A stretch of DNA of 64,000 bases, taken from contig NZ_CP047241.1 in NCBI RefSeq assembly GCF_009856625.1, forward strand, positions 1,612,001 through 1,676,000. The letters are read 5' to 3'. The position numbers were made by a program, and so were the translations under genes. The notes below the pieces were generated by a model. It ran no database searches and had not been told where the DNA came from. It was given only the letters and a program-made list of their open reading frames with translations. Source of the DNA: Aquitalea denitrificans (GTDB lineage: Bacteria; Pseudomonadota; Gammaproteobacteria; Burkholderiales; Chromobacteriaceae). This document shows positions 59,267-64,000 of this stretch, piece by piece (the stretch's first letter is position 1; the number at the start of each line of letters is the position of its first letter).

Positions 59267-60493
59267 TCAACCCCCAAGGGCTGTAATGGTGTTATTGAGC
59301 CGTCGCAGTAGATCATCGTATGTGATGATGTCCATCATATTCGCGTACTTGCGCTTGATGATCTCGAAGTCCAGCAGCTGACTATCAGTCATGTTGGTAC
59401 CGCCGATCTGATCGCGTCCAACGATGATAATTGCCTTAGGGTTGGAGATCCGGATCTTCATTCCAGTCGGCAGTTCATTGGCATACTTTGTGGTGAGCGT
59501 GTTTTCACCTTTGACACCCCATTTCGACAAGTGGAAGAGGTACTTCTCGGCCTGCATGATACTGCCGCTCAACTCGGAGGTTGGGATGCTATTGCTTCGA
59601 TAAAGGCTCTTGCGAAGGATTTTGTCATCGAACGGTTTCTTGACTTCGATAACATCAAGATTGCCACTGGCATCAATCAAGGCTATATCAATGTAACGAT
59701 CGGTCTTCTTGGTGGGGTCGCTGTAGTAATCGTGGATAGTAATGTTCTCGAGTACTTTGATGTACTTCGGGAACAAAAGTAGCAGAAAAGACAGCATTAG
59801 CTGCTGCCACTCCCCCTCGGACCAATCCTTCTTGGTCTTCAAAGCATCGTCTATGAGGTCTCGGATCAAGGCGTATTTTTCAATCTCCAGCTTCTTCAGA
59901 GCATCCAAGTCGAGTTTAGTGACTTTGGAGAGAGAGGTCTTTTTGTTGAGATAGCTCTCATAGCGACCTCGTGCATCCTTCATGCCGTCTAGGTACTGGG
60001 AAAGAATCGTCTGAACACGTGCATCGGCATAGTGATCCAGTTCATAGGTGTTCGGGAATTTTTTGACCAGTTCCTCAAATACGTCTCTCGGAATTGCACC
60101 AGGGCGTGTTCCGCCAATTACGATAGGATCGGAGTGTTCTAGGAGGGCGGAGAGCCGACCAAAAATAGATACATTGCGTTCAGCAACAAAGATCGACCGC
60201 TTGAGCGTCACATCACGACTTATGAGCAAGTCGTTTTTGATATTGAGGACCCGCGCAGGGATCTTCACATAGCCATCGTCGAATGTTCCGAATTGAAACC
60301 GATACTCATAACCCTCGAAATCTTGGTTGGGTGTGGGAGGGTTTAGCAGATCCCCAAGTCTGAACGAGAATATTCGGGATATCCGCGTATTCTTCTTTGT
60401 CGTCAACTCATCCCAGACCCATTTGTTATCCGTTCCCAGATCCCCTTCGTATTCAAGTTCGACACCTGTAACCGTGATCTGAAATTTAAGCAT
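59267..60493 (-). CDS. Shedu-type antiphage nuclease (DUF4263)
   Basis: The protein is 408 residues from ATG 60493 with GGGGGA upstream. The C-terminal DUF4263 nuclease domain of the PD-(D/E)xK type is visible as 'LLLLFPKYIKVLENITIHDYYSDPTKKTDRYIDIALIDASGNLDVIEVKKP', with Asp and the ExK (EVKK) ligands. 'KAIIIVGRD' and the final 'DIITYDDLLRRL' are also Shedu hallmarks. The N-terminal ~200 residues are a separate sensor part. Single-gene Shedu systems restrict phage by nicking DNA. It has moderate GC, lower than its right neighbour. Confidence 0.85.
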   Translation of the reverse strand: MLKFQITVTGVELEYEGDLGTDNKWVWDELTTKKNTRISRIFSFRLGDLLNPPTPNQDFEGYEYRFQFGTFDDGYVKIPARVLNIKNDLLISRDVTLKRSIFVAERNVSIFGRLSALLEHSDPIVIGGTRPGAIPRDVFEELVKKFPNTYELDHYADARVQTILSQYLDGMKDARGRYESYLNKKTSLSKVTKLDLDALKKLEIEKYALIRDLIDDALKTKKDWSEGEWQQLMLSFLLLLFPKYIKVLENITIHDYYSDPTKKTDRYIDIALIDASGNLDVIEVKKPFDDKILRKSLYRSNSIPTSELSGSIMQAEKYLFHLSKWGVKGENTLTTKYANELPTGMKIRISNPKAIIIVGRDQIGGTNMTDSQLLDFEIIKRKYANMMDIITYDDLLRRLNNTITALGG

Positions 60494-60718
60494 GCTTCCC
60501 CCGGCACAAAAATCTGCGCTTCTACTTGTATCCAGCAAGCGACATCAGTGGACACTGGCTCACTAGCTTGCACTGGCAAACGCCAAATCAGAATTATGCC
60601 CAGGCGCAAAAGGACTACTCTGCTAAGAGCCGCCCTTCCGCAGATAGGCGAAACATCCATCTAGATGAGATAGCTTGACTCCGATGCCTGCCGGACAGTC
60701 TACGCGTGCAAATTGGCC

Positions 60719-62596
60719 TTAGCCCAGATGCTCAGCGCCTCGGATTACGGCCTCGGGGAATAGATTCTGCGCAACGATCGCGGTGCGGGCTGCTGCGACA
60801 TCGGGCACAAAGACCACTACTGCCAGGTCCTTCATTGCACGCGAGCAGCACACATAGAAGAGGCGACGGGTTCGATCGAGTACGGACTCTTCACCTGCCG
60901 CTATGTTGGCTTCGTCCTTGTCCGAAAGCGGGACGTACCCAAGGTACTTCCCATACGAATACTGCCGAAAGCCTGCTTCCTCATCGTCGATGACGACCAA
61001 TACGCGCTCAAATTGAGCTCCCTTCACTCCATGATGCGTAGCGAATGGCGACTCCTCTGTGAAGTAGCGCCGGTAGGCCCAGAGTTCGTCGACTCCGCAT
61101 GCCAGGTAGGCTTGAACGTTCTCGAAGCCGCTGCTGCCGTCATCCACTGGCTCTGCAACCAGATGCATGGCAAAGCGGTCGTCGAGGCGCAGCAACTCGC
61201 TATCTCGCACATGCGTCAAGACATCTCGGATGGTCGCCTGCGATCCTGCTGCCAGTAGAGCAACAAGTCCGTCGAGCGCTTGCTGTAGCATTGTAAGAAC
61301 GGGGGCCGTCGCTTGTCCTCGAAGCCGCGCTGGTTCAAGCCTTGGACATTCGCTGCGCAAGGTCGATATAACTGTGAACCGATCGCCCGATCGCGCTGCT
61401 ACAACGAGTGGGAGTATGTGTTGGACAAGTGGACGGAGCGGCCAGGCTGTGCCATCGCTCAGCCCTTCACTCAGACTCATAGGGGCTCGGTCATTGAGAG
61501 CAGCATACAGATTAGGGAACCCGAGCCGGTTGGCTGCCATACGGTGCACCAGCACAAGCAGGCGGGCATCGCCTTCACGCACGTCGCTTAGCCACAGGCC
61601 GTCTCCGGTTTCAGCGGCTAGCCACTGCCTAATGGCCGCGAGGCGTGCACTCCGCTCCGTATCCGCCGGTAGGATGAACAGATTGGAGGTACCGGTAACC
61701 AGCTGCTCGATGCCATCAACGTTTATCGTCCGACCACGCACCTGCTCCAGGCCGTCGCCAGTAGTGCGGATTGCATTGATGACCCCAAGTACCGATGTCG
61801 GGCACCGGAAGTTCTCGGGCTTTGTGATCTCCGCCCAGCCATCGCTCAGCGGGACAGCGCCTGCTCCGCTCATATAGATCTTCTGCATCGGGTCTCCAAA
61901 GAACCCGACGCACAAACCAGAATGTTCGCCTGCAATGTGCCGTAACGCCTCAACGACCTCCGGGTTGGTGTCTTGGCTCTCATCCACGAAGATGTAGGGA
62001 AAGCGCTTAGCGACGAGCTGCCTCAGCAGCGGATGTGCTGCGATACAGGCAGGAGTGAGCTTGAGGATATCGTCGTGGCCAAGAATGCCTTCGGCATAGC
62101 TGCTGCCGGTGCCGTAGACGAACCTCTCTACTTCACCGATCGCAGCCAGTTCGGCCTCGAGCTCCGCGATCTCCTGTTCGAGGCGGGCCTTCGTTCTCGC
62201 CTGAGTTCGAGGCTTGTCGTAGTGTGCGCGTCGCTCCGCGATCTTTTCGTCGATGCGGGTGGCTACCCAGGTCGCGATATCCGAATGGAACGGCCGGATG
62301 ACTGACCACAAGAAACTGTGGATGGTCGAGATGTGGAATAGCGGCGAGACTCCGACGTCGGCCGAAATCTCACCGACGGCGATTTCGGTATATGTAATGC
62401 AGGCGATTTGCTGCCCGGCGCGGCGTAGGGCGGGACCGCGGGTCTCGGCTAGGTGCGCGATAGCCTTGATCAGCGAGGTCGTCTTCCCAGACCCCGCTCC
62501 GGCAACCATGACAAACGAGCGTGGCGGCGTCCGGTCGAGACACGCTCGAACATCTAGATCGGCTTGCGTGTCAGGACTGTCGATCCGGCTCGTCAT
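60719..62596 (-). CDS. UvrD-like helicase of a Gabija-like pair
   Basis: This 625-residue SF1 helicase has Walker A VAGAGSGKTTSLIKA (about 32-46), motif Ia 'ACITYTEIAVGEI', Walker B 'YIFVDESQDTN', motif III 'GFFGDPMQKIY', a Q-type 'ENFRCPTSV', motif V 'HHGVKGAQFERVLVVIDDEE' and motif VI 'RRLFYVCCSRAMKDLAVVV'. The start overlaps the stop of the OLD-type gene by ATGA. GajB proteins are usually near 500 residues, so this is longer. It has higher GC than the Shedu and recombinase genes, suggesting a separate origin. Confidence 0.85.
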   Translation of the reverse strand: MTSRIDSPDTQADLDVRACLDRTPPRSFVMVAGAGSGKTTSLIKAIAHLAETRGPALRRAGQQIACITYTEIAVGEISADVGVSPLFHISTIHSFLWSVIRPFHSDIATWVATRIDEKIAERRAHYDKPRTQARTKARLEQEIAELEAELAAIGEVERFVYGTGSSYAEGILGHDDILKLTPACIAAHPLLRQLVAKRFPYIFVDESQDTNPEVVEALRHIAGEHSGLCVGFFGDPMQKIYMSGAGAVPLSDGWAEITKPENFRCPTSVLGVINAIRTTGDGLEQVRGRTINVDGIEQLVTGTSNLFILPADTERSARLAAIRQWLAAETGDGLWLSDVREGDARLLVLVHRMAANRLGFPNLYAALNDRAPMSLSEGLSDGTAWPLRPLVQHILPLVVAARSGDRFTVISTLRSECPRLEPARLRGQATAPVLTMLQQALDGLVALLAAGSQATIRDVLTHVRDSELLRLDDRFAMHLVAEPVDDGSSGFENVQAYLACGVDELWAYRRYFTEESPFATHHGVKGAQFERVLVVIDDEEAGFRQYSYGKYLGYVPLSDKDEANIAAGEESVLDRTRRLFYVCCSRAMKDLAVVVFVPDVAAARTAIVAQNLFPEAVIRGAEHLG

Positions 62597-64000
62597 ACTG
62601 CTACCTCGTTGCCGGTGGCTGCCGGCTCTCTCTGGGGCGCCTCCTCGTGCGGCTGCTCCTCTTCTATATTATCGTCCGGCTCCGGCGGCGCGATCTCGGT
62701 CTCAAGCCAGCTCAGTCCCTCGGCGATATAGGTTGGGACCGACCAACTGCTCGGATCTTCGGCGAGCAAGGCGAGTGCGAAGTCGGTCTTGCTGAAGCTC
62801 TTAGCCTGCACGCGCTTGTGGATACGCTCCGCAAGCGTGGTCAGGTTCTTCTCGTCGGCCTTAGCGATGCGGAGCTGAAGCGGGTTACGGTTCCTGTTCT
62901 GGCACCATTCAAGATTTTCGAGCGCGAACGCTTCTTCCAGCGTGCGCCCGGCGAGCGCCAGGGTTTCTCCACCCCAAGTGACATCGGTCTGGCACTGATA
63001 GGCAACGCGTACCAAAGCGTCATTGTCGCTCGTCCTCGCCTGGATCTTCTGCTCAGCCGTTGCCTCCCACAGAGCTGCGACCGTGTCGCATTTCGGTAGC
63101 CATTGGAGCAAAGTCTGGTTGGACGTCGCCGCGCCCGGATGACCGGCGATGCACGCCTTCCCGGGCTTCTCCGCTGCCATAGGCAACTCCTCCTCGTCAT
63201 CGTCTACGTCCTCAGCGTCGGCGACGGCAACGTGCGGGTTCTCGGTAGCTGGCTCCGCAGCTTCCGGTTGATCGCCATCCTGCCCCTGTGGACCGAACAC
63301 GCTGTCGAGATCCGTGATGATGAGCGTCGTCAGTCCGAGAAACTCGATCAGCGTTTTGAATCGGTAGCCGAATGCCCCGCCGATCTCAAGAACAGTGAGA
63401 TAGGTCGATTGCAGCCGCGGCGCGGCATTGGTGATCATCTGCGGCAATAGCAGCCGTTCGACATTGCCTTCGACCAGTACGGCGCCGTCGGCGAAGAATA
63501 GATCGCAGTGAGCGAGTTTCAAATAGCGCTCGAGGAAGCTCCGGATGTCCGGATCGGTGCTGTCGTAGAAAACCGAGAGGTTGAGCACATCTGATGTCGA
63601 CGCATTCTGCGTACGGCTTCGACGAAAATAGCGGATCGGCCGGAAGCCACGTTCGTAAAGAATATGAGTCGAGTGGGTTGTAACGACGACCTGGCTCGTA
63701 TAGTGCGTGCGGTCCTCGCCCTCGAGCGTCAGAATGCCCATCACCTTGCGGATGAATGCCTGTTGAAGCTGGGCATGGAGGTGCGCCTCGGGCTCCTCGA
63801 TAAAGATCAGGTGGACCGGTGGACGGTTTTCCTCAATCGCCAGCCATTGGGCGTGGAGGTCGAGCAGCTCGACGACCATGAAAATAAGATTTTTGAAACC
63901 GAGGCCGTTATATCGATCCGGCAAGGTTGGCGGGTTGGGATTCCCGTCATCGGCTCCCAATGCATAATGGACGATTGCACCATCCCGGCCGCTCATGATC
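62593..64000 (-). CDS. OLD-family ATPase/TOPRIM nuclease (GajA-like), 5' end outside window
   Basis: At least 468 residues of the C-terminal part are visible. ABC-type ATPase motifs are 'HLIFIEEPEAHLHAQLQQAF' (Walker B/D-loop) and 'VVVTTHSTHILYERG' (H-switch). The TOPRIM domain has 'DGAVLVEGNVERLLLP' with its glutamate and 'TLIITDLDS' as the DxD motif. After DxD there is an acidic insert of about 50 residues, and the C-terminus is very acidic (EPDDNIEEEQPHEE). Pairing with a UvrD helicase defines class 2 OLD/Gabija nucleases. The Walker A part lies beyond the right edge. Confidence 0.82.
   Translation of the reverse strand, partial: IMSGRDGAIVHYALGADDGNPNPPTLPDRYNGLGFKNLIFMVVELLDLHAQWLAIEENRPPVHLIFIEEPEAHLHAQLQQAFIRKVMGILTLEGEDRTHYTSQVVVTTHSTHILYERGFRPIRYFRRSRTQNASTSDVLNLSVFYDSTDPDIRSFLERYLKLAHCDLFFADGAVLVEGNVERLLLPQMITNAAPRLQSTYLTVLEIGGAFGYRFKTLIEFLGLTTLIITDLDSVFGPQGQDGDQPEAAEPATENPHVAVADAEDVDDDEEELPMAAEKPGKACIAGHPGAATSNQTLLQWLPKCDTVAALWEATAEQKIQARTSDNDALVRVAYQCQTDVTWGGETLALAGRTLEEAFALENLEWCQNRNRNPLQLRIAKADEKNLTTLAERIHKRVQAKSFSKTDFALALLAEDPSSWSVPTYIAEGLSWLETEIAPPEPDDNIEEEQPHEEAPQREPAATGNEVAV

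Larger units (their letters stand above)
52861..64000. mobile_element. GInt-like genomic island with defence cargo
   Basis: A block of four genes (ginABCD-like, 53066-58197) with lower GC is flanked on the left by an ordinary chromosomal terminator. To the right it continues into unrelated genes of defence type. The left border is near 52860; the right border lies outside the window. Whether the defence genes at 58683-64000 travel with the recombinases is inferred from adjacency. Confidence 0.6.

Overview
The window is high-GC proteobacterial chromosome. Codon use, the family content (FUSC-type efflux operon, T6SS lipase module, CobN/ChlI-ChlD-type B12 cluster) and dispersed intergenic repeats suggest a betaproteobacterium, probably Neisseriales/Chromobacteriaceae. 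That placement is inference and not proven by a marker gene. No rRNA, tRNA or CRISPR array was seen.

Layout. 1-5.8 kb: signalling and housekeeping genes: a degenerate HD-GYP protein cut by the window edge, a lipoprotein, ppnP, a degenerate CSS/EAL protein, a two-TM K+ channel and a glycine-zipper protein. 5.8-11 kb: a MarR-regulated efflux operon (marR-FUSC-DUF1656-HlyD-OMF) with a clear promoter/operator. 11-12.3 kb: a membrane GGDEF cyclase. 12.3-18 kb: a scarred region with a frameshifted pxpC remnant, a vgrG-like remnant, three tandem lipoprotein genes of probable immunity function, a Tle1-type phospholipase effector and a gutted lysR. The three lipoprotein genes carry the first ~36 codons of the effector at their own 5' ends.

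18-42 kb: cobalamin biosynthesis. A cobalamin riboswitch on the minus strand (38278-38430), followed by a hairpin that covers the Shine-Dalgarno, heads a ten-gene run: cobalt permease, ferredoxin, cobN, chlI/D, cbiE, cbiX-cbiC fusion, cbiD, cobI, cobM, cbiG. About 1.65 kb of structured direct repeats separate this from cobJ-cobK fusion, cobW, cobO, cbiA and bluB. cobC/cobD-type decarboxylase, cbiB and divergent cobQ lie on the other side of the riboswitch. The set mixes early-insertion enzymes (CbiX, CbiG, CbiD) with a late-insertion chelatase (CobN), and no CbiT is visible. CobN has a large histidine-rich insert and CobW lacks its usual CXCC motif.

42-53 kb: a hybrid histidine kinase with a periplasmic molybdopterin-fold protein; a flavin monooxygenase-RidA-DUF1028 cluster; an amino-acid binding protein; and an aminotransferase/omega-amidase pair divergent from a LysR regulator. 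Several of these look like nitrogen-compound catabolism or salvage.

53-64 kb: a lower-GC mobile island. Three overlapping tyrosine recombinase genes plus a small coiled-coil gene match the ginABCD operon of GInt islands. Next to it are defence-type genes: a DEDDh exonuclease, a Shedu (DUF4263) nuclease, and a UvrD-like helicase overlapping an OLD/TOPRIM ATPase-nuclease (Gabija-like pair) that runs off the right edge.
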